This document shows positions 27,151-36,151 of a stretch of 64,000 nt of DNA, piece by piece. Position 1 is the stretch's first letter. Each line of letters starts with the position of its first letter. The notes beneath the pieces were generated by a model. The model was not told where the DNA came from. It searched no databases and saw only the letters and a program-made list of their open reading frames with translations. The translations under genes were made by a program, and so were the position numbers. This stretch comes from Desulfobacteraceae bacterium (GTDB lineage Bacteria > Desulfobacterota > Desulfobacteria > Desulfobacterales > Desulfobacteraceae): contig JADGEQ010000003.1 of NCBI GenBank assembly GCA_016744295.1, forward strand, positions 62,001 to 126,000, given 5' to 3'.

Positions 27151-28440
27151 ATGGAAAAAAGCTTTGTGCCCGACTTTGCTGATGCAGGGCAGTTGTTTGA
27201 TCATCAATTAAAAGGATTAAAATGGACAGCTGCCCACGCATACAATGGATCACCATTTTACAAAAGCCAGTTTGAAAAGGTTGGAATGACACCGGATGAC
27301 ATCACTTCCCTTGATGATTTGAGACGCCTTCCCTTTACCATGGGTAATGATCTAAAAGAGGGATATCCCCTGCCCTTATTATCCGTTCCCGAAGAAAATG
27401 TGGTCAGAATTCATGCATCATCCGGTACGACGGGTAAACGAAAAGTGCTTGCGTATACACAAAAGGATCTGGATATCTGGTTCGACATGTTTGCCAGGTG
27501 TTATGAAATGGCCGGGTTGACCACAAAAGACCGGGTTCAGATTGCGGTTGGATATGGTGTATGGACTGCTGGTATGGGATTTCAACTGGGATGTGAGCGT
27601 TTTGGTGCAATGGCCATACCCGTGGGGCCGGGAAACATTGACATGCAATGCCAGTTTCTAGTGGACCTCCAGTCCACTGTTTTTTGCTGCACCGCTTCCA
27701 TGGCCTTGCTCATGGCTGAAGAAATACACAAACGCGGCATCAAAGATCAAATCAATCTCAAAAAAGTCATTTTGGGTTCAGAACGCTGCTCCAGTGCCAT
27801 GCGCGCCAAAATAATGGATTTATTAGGGCTTGAAGATATGTTTGATATCACCGGGATGACAGAATTATACGGCCCGGGTAACGGACTTGACTGTTCCAAA
27901 CACGAAGGCATTCACTATTGGGCGGATAAATTCATCCTTGAAATACTCGACCCGGAAACCCTAGAGCCGGTAGAAGATGGTGAAGTTGGTGAAATGGTGG
28001 TGACCACCCTGTGTAAGGAAGCCGCTCCCTTGATTCGTTACCGGACACGTGATTTGACACGCAAGATTGCCAAACCCTGTTCCTGCGGTAATATCTTATT
28101 TATGCACGACAGAATCATGGGCCGCTCAGATGACATGATCATCCTGAAAGGGGTTAACATCTATCCCGGGCAAATTGATGAAGTTCTTTCGTCGATTCCT
28201 GAAGTTGGCAGTGAATACCAGCTTCACCTTGAAAGAAAAGAGGATGGTAAAGATTATATGACCATCAAGGCTGAAGCCAGACAGTTCACTGACATGACCA
28301 ATGCAGATCACATAAAAGATAAAATAAAGAAAACGGTACATTCAAAGATTATGGTCAGCTGTGCGGTGGAAATATGTGCCTACGGCGAATTGCCCCGGTT
28401 TGAGGGTAAAACCAAACGAATCTTTGATAAGCGCAGTTAA
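27151..28440 (+). CDS. Phenylacetate-CoA ligase-type aryl acid ligase (possible indoleacetate-CoA ligase)
   Basis: 429-residue adenylate-forming ligase of the PaaK family. It has the ATP motif ASSGTTGKRKVLAYT, the mid motif GMTELYGPG, RYRTRDLTR, the hinge GRSDDMIILKGVNIYPGQID and the short C-terminal domain with GELPRFEGKTKRIF. PaaK enzymes convert an aryl-acetate to its CoA ester. An indoleacetate-CoA ligase of this family (IaaB) is known in Aromatoleum; that is the favoured role. It lies 66 bp downstream of hyuB with a GGGAG ribosome site. Confidence 0.9.
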   Translation: MEKSFVPDFADAGQLFDHQLKGLKWTAAHAYNGSPFYKSQFEKVGMTPDDITSLDDLRRLPFTMGNDLKEGYPLPLLSVPEENVVRIHASSGTTGKRKVLAYTQKDLDIWFDMFARCYEMAGLTTKDRVQIAVGYGVWTAGMGFQLGCERFGAMAIPVGPGNIDMQCQFLVDLQSTVFCCTASMALLMAEEIHKRGIKDQINLKKVILGSERCSSAMRAKIMDLLGLEDMFDITGMTELYGPGNGLDCSKHEGIHYWADKFILEILDPETLEPVEDGEVGEMVVTTLCKEAAPLIRYRTRDLTRKIAKPCSCGNILFMHDRIMGRSDDMIILKGVNIYPGQIDEVLSSIPEVGSEYQLHLERKEDGKDYMTIKAEARQFTDMTNADHIKDKIKKTVHSKIMVSCAVEICAYGELPRFEGKTKRIFDKRS

Positions 28441-28457
28441 AAAAAAAGGAACCCTTT

Positions 28458-29339
28458 ATGAAACCATTTACCTATTTTGCTCCAAACAGCGTTGAAGAAG
28501 CAATATCCTTTTATGGAAAGCACAGTGAAACAGCCAAATTTATGGCCGGAGGAACCGATGTCATTGTGAAGGTCAAAGAAGCCTGGATGGAACCGGACTA
28601 CCTGATTTCCCTAAAAAAAATAGCGGAAATGAGCGGACTTCATAAAAATGAATCCACAAAAGAACTGTCCATCGGTGCCACAGTGACCCACTCAACCCTT
28701 GAAAAATCACTCATGATCCAAAATGAATACCCCATTATTTATGATGCAGTGTCCAATATCGGATCTTTACAGGTCAGAAATGTGGGTACCATTGGCGGCA
28801 ATTTGATCAACGCGGTCCCGTCTGCTGATGGCGCGATTCCCTTGATCGCGCTGGATGGTGTGGCCCTGCTCCACGGACCCGACGGCGAACGCTCGGTCAA
28901 GGTTAAAGAGTTGTTCATTGAACCGTATAAAACGGTTTTGAAACAAGGCGAAATTCTTAAAAAGATTACCATTCCCCCCCAGGCGCCCCACACCGGATCT
29001 GCATATATCAAATTTGGCAGAAGAGCGGCCATGGAATTGCCCTTGATCGGTATCGGCGTTTTGCTCACACTTGAAGATGATCTTGAAACCTGTGCCAAGG
29101 CAAGGATTTGTCTGGGTGTTGCAGCCCCCACCCCCATGAGAGCGGTTGATGCTGAAAAATTTCTTGTGGGCAAAAAAATTACCCAAGCGCTTCTGACCCA
29201 GGCAGGACAAATCGCAGCGGATGAGTCAAAGGTTCGGGACTCTATCCGGGGTAAGGCCTGGCATAGAAAGGAAATGGTACGGGTCCAGGTAAGAAGAATG
29301 GGACTTAAATGCATGGAAATCATAAAAAATAACAGCTAG
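28458..29339 (+). CDS. Molybdenum hydroxylase 1, FAD subunit (CoxM-like)
   Basis: Medium flavin-binding subunit of a xanthine-dehydrogenase-family enzyme, 293 residues. FAD-contact motifs are FMAGGTDVIVKVK and NVGTIGGNLINAVPSADG. The stretch after TIGGNL runs on without extra cysteines, unlike the second flavin subunit at 35105. It channels electrons from the 2Fe-2S subunit to an acceptor. It is the first gene of the flavin/iron-sulfur/molybdenum set at 28458-32145. Confidence 0.92.
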   Translation: MKPFTYFAPNSVEEAISFYGKHSETAKFMAGGTDVIVKVKEAWMEPDYLISLKKIAEMSGLHKNESTKELSIGATVTHSTLEKSLMIQNEYPIIYDAVSNIGSLQVRNVGTIGGNLINAVPSADGAIPLIALDGVALLHGPDGERSVKVKELFIEPYKTVLKQGEILKKITIPPQAPHTGSAYIKFGRRAAMELPLIGIGVLLTLEDDLETCAKARICLGVAAPTPMRAVDAEKFLVGKKITQALLTQAGQIAADESKVRDSIRGKAWHRKEMVRVQVRRMGLKCMEIIKNNS

Positions 29340-29353
29340 GAGAAACAACACCC

Positions 29354-29851
29354 ATGATAACACAGATATCTTTTTCATTAAATGGTGATGAGATCTCTTA
29401 CGAGATCAAGGCCCATTGGACCCTGTTACATCTATTAAGAGAAGAGATGGGTCTGATCGGAACAAAAGAAGGATGCGGTAATGGTGAGTGCGGCGCCTGC
29501 ACTGTTATTGTGGACAAGCTTGCCGTAAATTCCTGTTTATACCTGGCAATTGAAATTGATGGCAAAACTGTTGAAACCATTGAAGGCCTTGCATCAACCC
29601 AGGAAAATCTCCACCCCATCCAGCAATCCTTTGTTGACAACGGCGGGATACAATGCGGGTTTTGTTCACCGGGTATGATCATGTCCTCCAAGGCCCTTTT
29701 GGATGAAAATCCACATGCGAACCAGGAAGAGGTGAAACATGCCCTGGCAGGAAATATCTGCAGGTGTACGGGCTATATCCAGATTCTGGATTCAGTTGAA
29801 GCGGCCAAGGGTCTGATTGCCCAAGGTGACGCTAGAACGGGAGGTGAATAA
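29354..29851 (+). CDS. Molybdenum hydroxylase 1, 2x[2Fe-2S] subunit (CoxS-like)
   Basis: 165-residue iron-sulfur subunit with the two expected cluster sites: a plant-type site CGNGECGACTVIVD with a following Cys, and a C-terminal four-helix site with CGFCSPGM and NICRCTGY. It relays electrons from the molybdenum site to FAD. Its stop codon overlaps the start of the large subunit gene (TAATGA). Confidence 0.94.
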   Translation: MITQISFSLNGDEISYEIKAHWTLLHLLREEMGLIGTKEGCGNGECGACTVIVDKLAVNSCLYLAIEIDGKTVETIEGLASTQENLHPIQQSFVDNGGIQCGFCSPGMIMSSKALLDENPHANQEEVKHALAGNICRCTGYIQILDSVEAAKGLIAQGDARTGGE

Positions 29852-32145
29852 TGAGTGAGGCTAGAACCGAATTTAGTGTGGTTGGAAAACGGATTCCCAA
29901 ACTGGATGCAGCCCAGAAAGCCATGGGTCGTGCTGAATATATCCAGGATAAAAAAATACCCGGCATGCTGTATGGCAGAATACTGTACAGCAAATATGCC
30001 AATGCAAATATCATCAAAATAGACACCTCCAAAGCAAAAGCGCTGCCCGGGGTTCATGCCGTATTGACCGGTGAAGATGTTCCCCCAAAAATGAAAATGG
30101 GATTTATCAAAGACAATCCCCCAATAAAAAAAGACCGGGTCAGTTCTTTTCGGGATGAGGTAGCGGCCGTTGCTGCCATAAGCCCTGAAATCGCCGGTGC
30201 TGCGCTTAGTTTGATTGAAATTGAGTATGAACAACTGCCCGGGGTTTTTGATCCTGAAAAAGCCATGGAAAAAGAGTCCCCATTGGTCCACCAACACCTT
30301 AAATCAAATGTACTTAAAATGCCCTGGGATATTCATTATGGCGATGTGGAAAAAGCAGAAAAAGAATCTGCTTTTGTGGTGGAAGACAGATTCACCACAA
30401 CATGGGTGACCCATTGCTGTCTTGGTACCAGTGGTGCCATTGCACTGTTTGATGCGGCAAACAACCTGACCATATACTCCAACACACAGATTCCTTCCCT
30501 GGCCCAGAAAGATTTTCTTGAAGCGTTGAAATCAATGGGGATTGAAAACAAGCGTGTCAGGGTCATTAAACCGATCATTGGCGGTGGCTTTGGGAGCAAG
30601 CTGGACACCTATGCCTATGAGCACATTGCCATTCTTCTGGCACACAAATGCGGAAAACCGGTTAAAATCACCTTTGACAGGGTAGAAGAATTCAAAGCAA
30701 CCTCAACACGACAACCAACGGTTATTTATATCAAACAAGGATGCGACAAAAACGGGAAACTCACATTCAGAGACATGAGAATGGTACTGGACAACGGTGC
30801 ACACACCTCATGGGGAGCGACCACACCCTCTGTCATGTTGATGCCCATCAGCTCGCTTTACCGGGTTGAAAATGTCAAATATGTGGCAAAATGTGTGTAT
30901 ACAAACAATACCTATTCCCAGGCCATGAGAGGGTATGGAAACCCCCAGGCCACCTTTGCCATTGAAAGCAGCATTGACATGCTGGCAGAAAAAGCCGGCA
31001 TTGATCGTATTGAATTTAGAAGAATCAACAAAAATCAATCCGGAGATGAAACACCCCAGGGTCTTAAAATAACCTCCTGCGGTCTTTCCGAATGTATTGA
31101 TGCGGTTGAAAAAGAGATGAATTTTGTCGATAAAAAAGAAAAGGGTGTCGGTACCGGTATCGCCTCCTTAATTCATGTGGGCGGTGGTGCACGGATTTAT
31201 GGTTCCGACGGCTGTGGCGCTATTTTAAAAATGGATGACTACGGAAAAGTAGATATCTTTACCGGCGGAACAGACATGGGACAGGGGCTTGACAACATTA
31301 CGGCCCAAATCGTGGCAGAAGAATTAGGGCTTGGTGCTGAAGATATCAATGTGGTGCATTCAGATACGGATATCTGCCCCTGGGATGTTGGTGCCCATGC
31401 CAGCCGCTCTACCTTTGTTGCGGGTAACGCTGCATTGGGTGCGGCCAAAGAAGTGAAGAAAAAACTTCAGAAATTTGCTTCAAAAATTTTAGATGCACCG
31501 GCAGATGAAATAGAATTCAAGGATAAACTTGTTTTTGTTCCGGGTGACCCGGAAAAAAGCATGCCCATTGGAAAACTTTTAAGAAAAGCCCATTTTTCAC
31601 CCAATGGAACCATGTTCATGGCTGATTATTTTTATGATCCTGACAATCAAAACATGGGCAATAAATTAAAGGGAAATATGTCGATGACCTATTCTTTTGG
31701 TGCCCACGGCGCAAAAGTCAGGGTTGATGAAGAAACCGGCAAAGTAGAAGTGCTCGAATATGTGGCTGCCCATGATGTTGGGAAAGCCATTAACCCCTTG
31801 CTCCTTGAAGGCCAGGTATACGGCGGCGTTATTATGGGATTGGGATATGCACTCACCGAAGAGGTGATACTCAAAGAGGGTGAAAACATGAATGCCAATT
31901 TTAGGGACTACAAATTGTTTACGGCCAAGGATGCCGTAAAAATAAAAGCACCGGTAATTGAAACCGATGATGAAGACGGTCCCTTTGGAGCAAAAGGTAT
32001 TGGTGAACCGGGATGTGTTCCCACAGCACCTGCCATTGCAAACGCGATTTATGATGCGGTGGGTGTTCGCATAAAAAATCTGCCGATCACGCCTGAAAAA
32101 GTTTTGGCCGCACTTCAAGAAAAAAAGAAAAGACCTGCGAATTAA
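29851..32145 (+). CDS. Molybdenum hydroxylase 1, Mo-binding catalytic subunit
   Basis: 764-residue large subunit of the xanthine dehydrogenase family. It has GGGFGSKLD, RGYGNPQATFAIES, TDMGQGLDN and the C-terminal GAKGIGEPG, with the conserved active-site Glu at 719. These enzymes insert a water-derived oxygen at a carbon next to ring nitrogen. In the proposed pathway it would hydroxylate C2 of the indole ring of indoleacetate to give the 2-oxoindole that the lactamase opens. The substrate is inferred from context only. The gene is translationally coupled to its 2Fe-2S partner. Confidence 0.92.
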   Translation: MSEARTEFSVVGKRIPKLDAAQKAMGRAEYIQDKKIPGMLYGRILYSKYANANIIKIDTSKAKALPGVHAVLTGEDVPPKMKMGFIKDNPPIKKDRVSSFRDEVAAVAAISPEIAGAALSLIEIEYEQLPGVFDPEKAMEKESPLVHQHLKSNVLKMPWDIHYGDVEKAEKESAFVVEDRFTTTWVTHCCLGTSGAIALFDAANNLTIYSNTQIPSLAQKDFLEALKSMGIENKRVRVIKPIIGGGFGSKLDTYAYEHIAILLAHKCGKPVKITFDRVEEFKATSTRQPTVIYIKQGCDKNGKLTFRDMRMVLDNGAHTSWGATTPSVMLMPISSLYRVENVKYVAKCVYTNNTYSQAMRGYGNPQATFAIESSIDMLAEKAGIDRIEFRRINKNQSGDETPQGLKITSCGLSECIDAVEKEMNFVDKKEKGVGTGIASLIHVGGGARIYGSDGCGAILKMDDYGKVDIFTGGTDMGQGLDNITAQIVAEELGLGAEDINVVHSDTDICPWDVGAHASRSTFVAGNAALGAAKEVKKKLQKFASKILDAPADEIEFKDKLVFVPGDPEKSMPIGKLLRKAHFSPNGTMFMADYFYDPDNQNMGNKLKGNMSMTYSFGAHGAKVRVDEETGKVEVLEYVAAHDVGKAINPLLLEGQVYGGVIMGLGYALTEEVILKEGENMNANFRDYKLFTAKDAVKIKAPVIETDDEDGPFGAKGIGEPGCVPTAPAIANAIYDAVGVRIKNLPITPEKVLAALQEKKKRPAN

Positions 32146-32157
32146 ACACCATTAACG

Positions 32158-32179
32158 GGGGGAAGTATACGCTTCCCCC
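32158..32179 (+). other. Intercistronic hairpin before dctP
   Basis: GGGGGAAG and CTTCCCCC (8-bp perfect stem, loop TATACG), between the molybdenum subunit stop and the strong dctP ribosome site AGGAGG. No T-run follows, so an mRNA-processing or 5'-stabilising stem is more likely than a terminator. Confidence 0.6.
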
Positions 32180-32204
32180 ACTGTCATTAACAGGAGGTAA
32201 CGCC

Positions 32205-33215
32205 ATGTTTAAACGTATGATCAGTTCCACAACCTTGTTATTATTTGCCCTAGTTTCATGTGTATTATTGACACAACAACCCGCAAATGCAGGAAAGATC
32301 AAACTCAACTACGCAAATTTTCCCCCTGCCCCGACCTTCCCCTGTGTTCAAATGGAAAGATGGAAAGTGGAAGTGGAAAAACGTACCGACGGTCAAGTTC
32401 AGATCAACACTTTTCCCGGCGGAACCCTGCTCGGTGCCAAAGGGATGATGGACGGTGTCATTGCCGGACAGTCCGATATTGGTAATATTTGCATGGCATA
32501 TCAACCCGGCCGATTTATTGTCACAAATGCAACCAGCCTTCCCATTGGCATTGCCGATGCCAAGCAAGGAAGTCTGGCACTTTTAAAACTTTATGAAAAA
32601 TACAAACCGGCTGCATTCAAAGATGTTGTTGTCCTCACCATGTTCACCAATGCACCGGGAAATGTGATGAGTAAAGTTCCTGTACGAACCCTTGCGGATA
32701 TTAGAGGTATGGATTTAAGAGCATCCGGCGGTGCTGCCCAGATCCTGAAAGCATGGGGTGCAAATCCTGTGGGAATGCCCATGCCGGCAACGGTTGAAGC
32801 CCTGCAAAAAGGAACGGTCAAAGGAATCTTTTCTTCTCTTGAAGTGATGAAAGATTTTAAATTTGCTGAAAACTGCAAATATGTCACCATGACCGAAACC
32901 GTTATTTATCCCTTTGCCGTTGTCATGAACAAGGCAAAATTTAATTCTCTGCCCCCGGATGTACAAAAAGTAATGATGGATCTTAAAGAAGAACAAGCCA
33001 TGTGGACCGGTAAATACATGGACGAACAGATTCAAAAATCCATTGCCTGGTCCAAAGAAGCCAATAATGTTGAATTTATTTCCTTGCCTGCCGCTGAAAA
33101 AGAAAAATGGGTCGGAAAACTGGATTTCATCACCGAAAACTGGATCAAAAAAGCCAACACAAAAGGATTGCCTGCTGAACAAATTATTAGCGACATTAAA
33201 ACATTTGCCAAATAA
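32205..33215 (+). CDS. dctP: TRAP transporter solute-binding protein, DctP family
   Basis: 336-residue periplasmic binding protein with a signal peptide (KRM start, hydrophobic stretch, cleavage near NAGKIKLNY at about residue 30). Family features include the substrate-contact segment MDLRASGGAAQILKAWGANPVGMP, in which DctP proteins usually place an Arg that pairs with a carboxylate ligand. Together with DctQM encoded next it imports organic acids using the sodium gradient. Its place inside the locus suggests uptake of the aromatic or indolic acid degraded here. A strong AGGAGG site and flanking hairpins point to extra synthesis of this subunit. Confidence 0.93.
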   Translation: MFKRMISSTTLLLFALVSCVLLTQQPANAGKIKLNYANFPPAPTFPCVQMERWKVEVEKRTDGQVQINTFPGGTLLGAKGMMDGVIAGQSDIGNICMAYQPGRFIVTNATSLPIGIADAKQGSLALLKLYEKYKPAAFKDVVVLTMFTNAPGNVMSKVPVRTLADIRGMDLRASGGAAQILKAWGANPVGMPMPATVEALQKGTVKGIFSSLEVMKDFKFAENCKYVTMTETVIYPFAVVMNKAKFNSLPPDVQKVMMDLKEEQAMWTGKYMDEQIQKSIAWSKEANNVEFISLPAAEKEKWVGKLDFITENWIKKANTKGLPAEQIISDIKTFAK

Positions 33216-33236
33216 CCCATAAAAATTTACCCCCCC

Positions 33237-33266
33237 CCCTCTAACCAGGTCACCATGGTTAGAGGG
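33237..33266 (+). other. Intercistronic hairpin between dctP and dctQ
   Basis: CCCTCTAACCA and TGGTTAGAGGG form a perfect 11-bp stem with an 8-nt loop, preceded by a run of ten C (33230-33239, partly in the stem) and followed by TTTC. It is probably a partial terminator or mRNA-stabilising stem that raises dctP over dctQM. It contains the in-frame ATG at 33255, which argues against that codon as the dctQ start. Confidence 0.7.
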
Positions 33267-33281
33267 TTTCGGAGACTTCAC

Positions 33282-33776
33282 ATGGATTTTTTAATGAGAA
33301 TCAACAAATTCTTGAACAAGATGCTCACGCTGACCAGTGGGGTGTTTTTATTGGGTATGATACTTTTAACCTGCGCCAATATATTTATCCGTCAGTTTTT
33401 TATTCCCATCCGGGGAACATTTGAATTGATGGGATTTGCCGGTGCCATTGTAACCGCATTTGCCCTTGGATATACCCAATTCACCAAGGGACACATTTCA
33501 GTTGATGTGCTTGTCAACACCTATCCCAAACCCTTGAAACGGATCGTGTCCCTCATCAACCACGGCGTGTGCTGTGTTTTTTTTGTTCTTACGGCCTGGC
33601 ATGTTATGCAAAAGGCCTTGACCCTGAAAAATGCAGGTGAACTCTCCGAAACCTTAACGATTATTTACTATCCGTTTACCTTTGCTGTGGCCTTTGGATG
33701 CTTGATTTTAGCCCTGGCATTATTTACAGATTTTTTAAAAGCATTGCTACCCCAAAAGAAGGAAGGTGCAAAATGA
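33282..33776 (+). CDS. dctQ: TRAP transporter small permease, DctQ family
   Basis: 164-residue membrane protein with four hydrophobic segments, the normal size of DctQ subunits (roughly residues 14-36, 46-66, 86-106 and 124-150). It includes the conserved early block ANIFIRQF. The ATG at 33282 has GGAG seven bases upstream; the ATG at 33255 lies inside the hairpin. Its stop overlaps the dctM start (ATGA). Confidence 0.88.
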   Translation: MDFLMRINKFLNKMLTLTSGVFLLGMILLTCANIFIRQFFIPIRGTFELMGFAGAIVTAFALGYTQFTKGHISVDVLVNTYPKPLKRIVSLINHGVCCVFFVLTAWHVMQKALTLKNAGELSETLTIIYYPFTFAVAFGCLILALALFTDFLKALLPQKKEGAK

Positions 33777-35080
33777 GCCTGACAATGATTGGCATCATCG
33801 GGATTCTTGCACTTTTATTTATCCTGTTTGTGTTTGGTATTCCCGTGGGGTTTACCATGGGCTTGGTTGGCTTGGTCGGTTTTGCCTATGTAATCTCGCC
33901 TGATGCCGCATTCAACATGCTGGCAACGGTTACCTGGGATACCTATTCCAAATATGGATTAACCGTCATCCCCTTGTTTATCTTCATGGGCCAGATCGCT
34001 TTTTATTCCGGGGTCAATGAAAAACTTTACAATGCCGCATTCACCTGGGTGGGACATATCCGGGGCGGTATTGCCATGGCAACGGTTCTTGCCTGCGCGG
34101 CCTTTGCTGCCATCTGCGGATCAAACGCCGCCACGGCCGCCACCATGACCACAGTGGCCCTGCCCCAGATGAACAAATACAATTATGAACCCATGCTTTC
34201 CACCGGCGCCATTGCCTGCGGGTCAACCCTCGGGGTTGTTATTCCGCCAAGCGTGGTGCTGATCATCATCGGACTTTCCACGGAACAGTCCATTGCCAAG
34301 CTCTTCTATGGGGGTCTGGGTGCCGGTATATTACTGGCCCTTTTACTGACCATTACGGTTTATGTTCTGTGCAGCATTTACCCTGAATGGGGTCCCACGG
34401 GTGAAAAAACGTCATTGACAGAAAAAATCAAATCCCTTGCCGGTGCCTTTGAGATGCTGATCCTCTTCATGGTGGTCATGATCGGACTTTATTTCGGATT
34501 GTTCACCCCCACCGAAGCCGGTGCCATTGGCTCATTTTTTGCCGTGGTTATTGGTGTGGTGCAAAAAAGCCTGTCCTGGTACGATTTTTATAATTCTATT
34601 TTTGATACCTTAAAAATTTCCTGTATGGTCATCGTCATTATCACCGGTGCCATGATATTCGGCCGTTTTCTTGCCATCACCCGTATTCCGTTTGATATTG
34701 CATCCTGGGTGGTTGCCCTGCCTTTTTCAAAATTGACCATCATGGGGATTATTTTTTTAATTTATGCCGTTGGCGGTGCGGTCATGGATGCATTGGCACT
34801 TTTGCTGATTACCATCCCCATCTTCTTTCCCGTGGCAACCAAGCTTGGGTATGATCCCATATGGTTCGGGGTGACCATCACCATTGTTACCACTCTGGGT
34901 GCCGTAACACCCCCTGTGGGAGCGACCACCTATGTTGTCGGCGGTATGGCAAAGGGGGTGCCCCTGGAACGTGTATTTAAGGGGGTCGCATATTTTTTGC
35001 CCGCCTATATAATCTGTATCCTCATAATGATGTTATTTCCAAACGTTGTTTTGTTTTTACCCAACCTCTTGAATTCGTAA
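33773..35080 (+). CDS. dctM: TRAP transporter large permease, DctM family
   Basis: 435-residue integral membrane protein of the DctM family with about 12 hydrophobic segments. Characteristic blocks include VIPLFIFMGQIAFYSG, CGSNAATAATMTTVALPQM and TTLGAVTPPVGATTY. It forms the sodium-coupled channel of the importer with DctQ. The ATG at 33773 overlaps the dctQ stop. The second molybdenum enzyme follows after 24 bp. Confidence 0.93.
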   Translation: MSLTMIGIIGILALLFILFVFGIPVGFTMGLVGLVGFAYVISPDAAFNMLATVTWDTYSKYGLTVIPLFIFMGQIAFYSGVNEKLYNAAFTWVGHIRGGIAMATVLACAAFAAICGSNAATAATMTTVALPQMNKYNYEPMLSTGAIACGSTLGVVIPPSVVLIIIGLSTEQSIAKLFYGGLGAGILLALLLTITVYVLCSIYPEWGPTGEKTSLTEKIKSLAGAFEMLILFMVVMIGLYFGLFTPTEAGAIGSFFAVVIGVVQKSLSWYDFYNSIFDTLKISCMVIVIITGAMIFGRFLAITRIPFDIASWVVALPFSKLTIMGIIFLIYAVGGAVMDALALLLITIPIFFPVATKLGYDPIWFGVTITIVTTLGAVTPPVGATTYVVGGMAKGVPLERVFKGVAYFLPAYIICILIMMLFPNVVLFLPNLLNS

Positions 35081-35104
35081 GAATATTTAATAAGGAGAGA
35101 AAAC

Positions 35105-36142
35105 GTGCGGCTACCAAGGTTTGAATATTTAGGACCTGACACGCTTGAAGACACACTTGATCTTCTGGCCACACACAAGGATGATGCAAAAATCCTGGCC
35201 GGGGGAACAGACCTGCTTGTCAGAATGAAAAAGGGACTGCTTGCACCCAGGGTGTTGATCAGCCTTAAATCCTTAAAACAATTATCCTATATTAACAAAA
35301 AAGAGAACGCCATCTGCATTGGTGCGTGTACACCCCTTGCAGATATCATTGGTTCGGATCTGGTTCAAAATGAAGCCACAGCGTTGTCCCAGGCCTGTGA
35401 TAAAATCGGGGCAGTCAGCCTTCAGCATTATAGGGGTACCATTGGCGGCAATATCCTGCAAAACAACCGGTGTCAGCATTACAACCAGTCCCAATTTCAC
35501 CGATCCGGCCGGCAACCCTGTCATAAAGATGGCGGCAAAATCTGTTATGCCAGGGATGAAGGCGATCGGTGTTATTCCACTTGTCAGTCCGATGGCGCCA
35601 CAGCGCTGATGGCCTTGGGTGCCAAGCTGGTATTGATCAGCAAGGAGAATGAAAGAACCGTGGATCTTGCCAATTTTTACACCAATGACGGTATTGTTCC
35701 CTTTACCATGGAATCCCATGAACTTTTAACGGAGATTATCATTCCGGCAACAGGAAATGTCAGCGCCTACCAGCGTCTGGCTTACAGGTCCGCCATTGAT
35801 TACCCGATTGTCTGTGCCGGTGTTTCGTTTGTTTGTTCAAACAAACAGGTTGATGGGGCTAAAATTGATGGGGCTAAAATTGATGAAGCTAAAATTGCAG
35901 TGGGTGCCATGGGACGATCCCCTTTGTTTCTTGCCCAGGCCTCATCATCTCTCACAGGCAAAGGTGTATCCGATCTAGGTGCCTTTCAGGAAGCTGCAAA
36001 ACAGGCCATGAACAGTGCTGCCCCGTTTGCGGTGCACAATGTGGGATCTTCCCTTGAATACCGTTGCGCCATGGTTGAGCAAATGGTGTTCAGAGCATTA
36101 ACCGACGCAGCAAAAGCCACAACAGCAGCGATGGCGGAATAA
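35105..36142 (+). CDS. 4-hydroxybenzoyl-CoA reductase-like FAD subunit with four-cysteine loop
   Basis: 345-residue flavin subunit with AGGTDLLVR and GTIGGNILQ. Directly after TIGGN it carries an inserted loop with Cys123, Cys139, Cys148 and Cys156 (plus Cys160), including RCQHYNQSQFHRSG and GDRCYST. This matches the HcrB subunit of Thauera 4-hydroxybenzoyl-CoA reductase, whose loop binds an extra [4Fe-4S] cluster that lets low-potential electrons run toward molybdenum for reductive chemistry. The start is GTG behind AAGGAGAG. A 15-bp triplicated motif encodes (DGAKI)2-DEAKI near residue 250. The enzyme may reduce, rather than hydroxylate, an aromatic CoA ester. Confidence 0.88.
   Translation: MRLPRFEYLGPDTLEDTLDLLATHKDDAKILAGGTDLLVRMKKGLLAPRVLISLKSLKQLSYINKKENAICIGACTPLADIIGSDLVQNEATALSQACDKIGAVSLQHYRGTIGGNILQNNRCQHYNQSQFHRSGRQPCHKDGGKICYARDEGDRCYSTCQSDGATALMALGAKLVLISKENERTVDLANFYTNDGIVPFTMESHELLTEIIIPATGNVSAYQRLAYRSAIDYPIVCAGVSFVCSNKQVDGAKIDGAKIDEAKIAVGAMGRSPLFLAQASSSLTGKGVSDLGAFQEAAKQAMNSAAPFAVHNVGSSLEYRCAMVEQMVFRALTDAAKATTAAMAE
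35852..35896 (+). repeat. 15-bp tandem repeat, three copies, inside a coding region
   Basis: GATGGGGCTAAAATT at 35852-35866 and 35867-35881, then GATGAAGCTAAAATT at 35882-35896. It is in frame and encodes DGAKI-DGAKI-DEAKI, so copy-number change would alter the protein by five residues without a frameshift. Confidence 0.95.
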
Positions 36143-36151
36143 AAAAAGGAA

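Noticed and set aside
33230..33239. C10 homopolymer as a phase-variation switch
   Set aside because: Intergenic and outside any reading frame; more simply part of the hairpin before dctQ, although it is a likely spot for sequencing error.
35828..35850. GTTTGTTTG/CAAACAAAC near-palindrome
   Set aside because: Lies inside the flavin subunit coding region, far from any start, and is explained by codon content.
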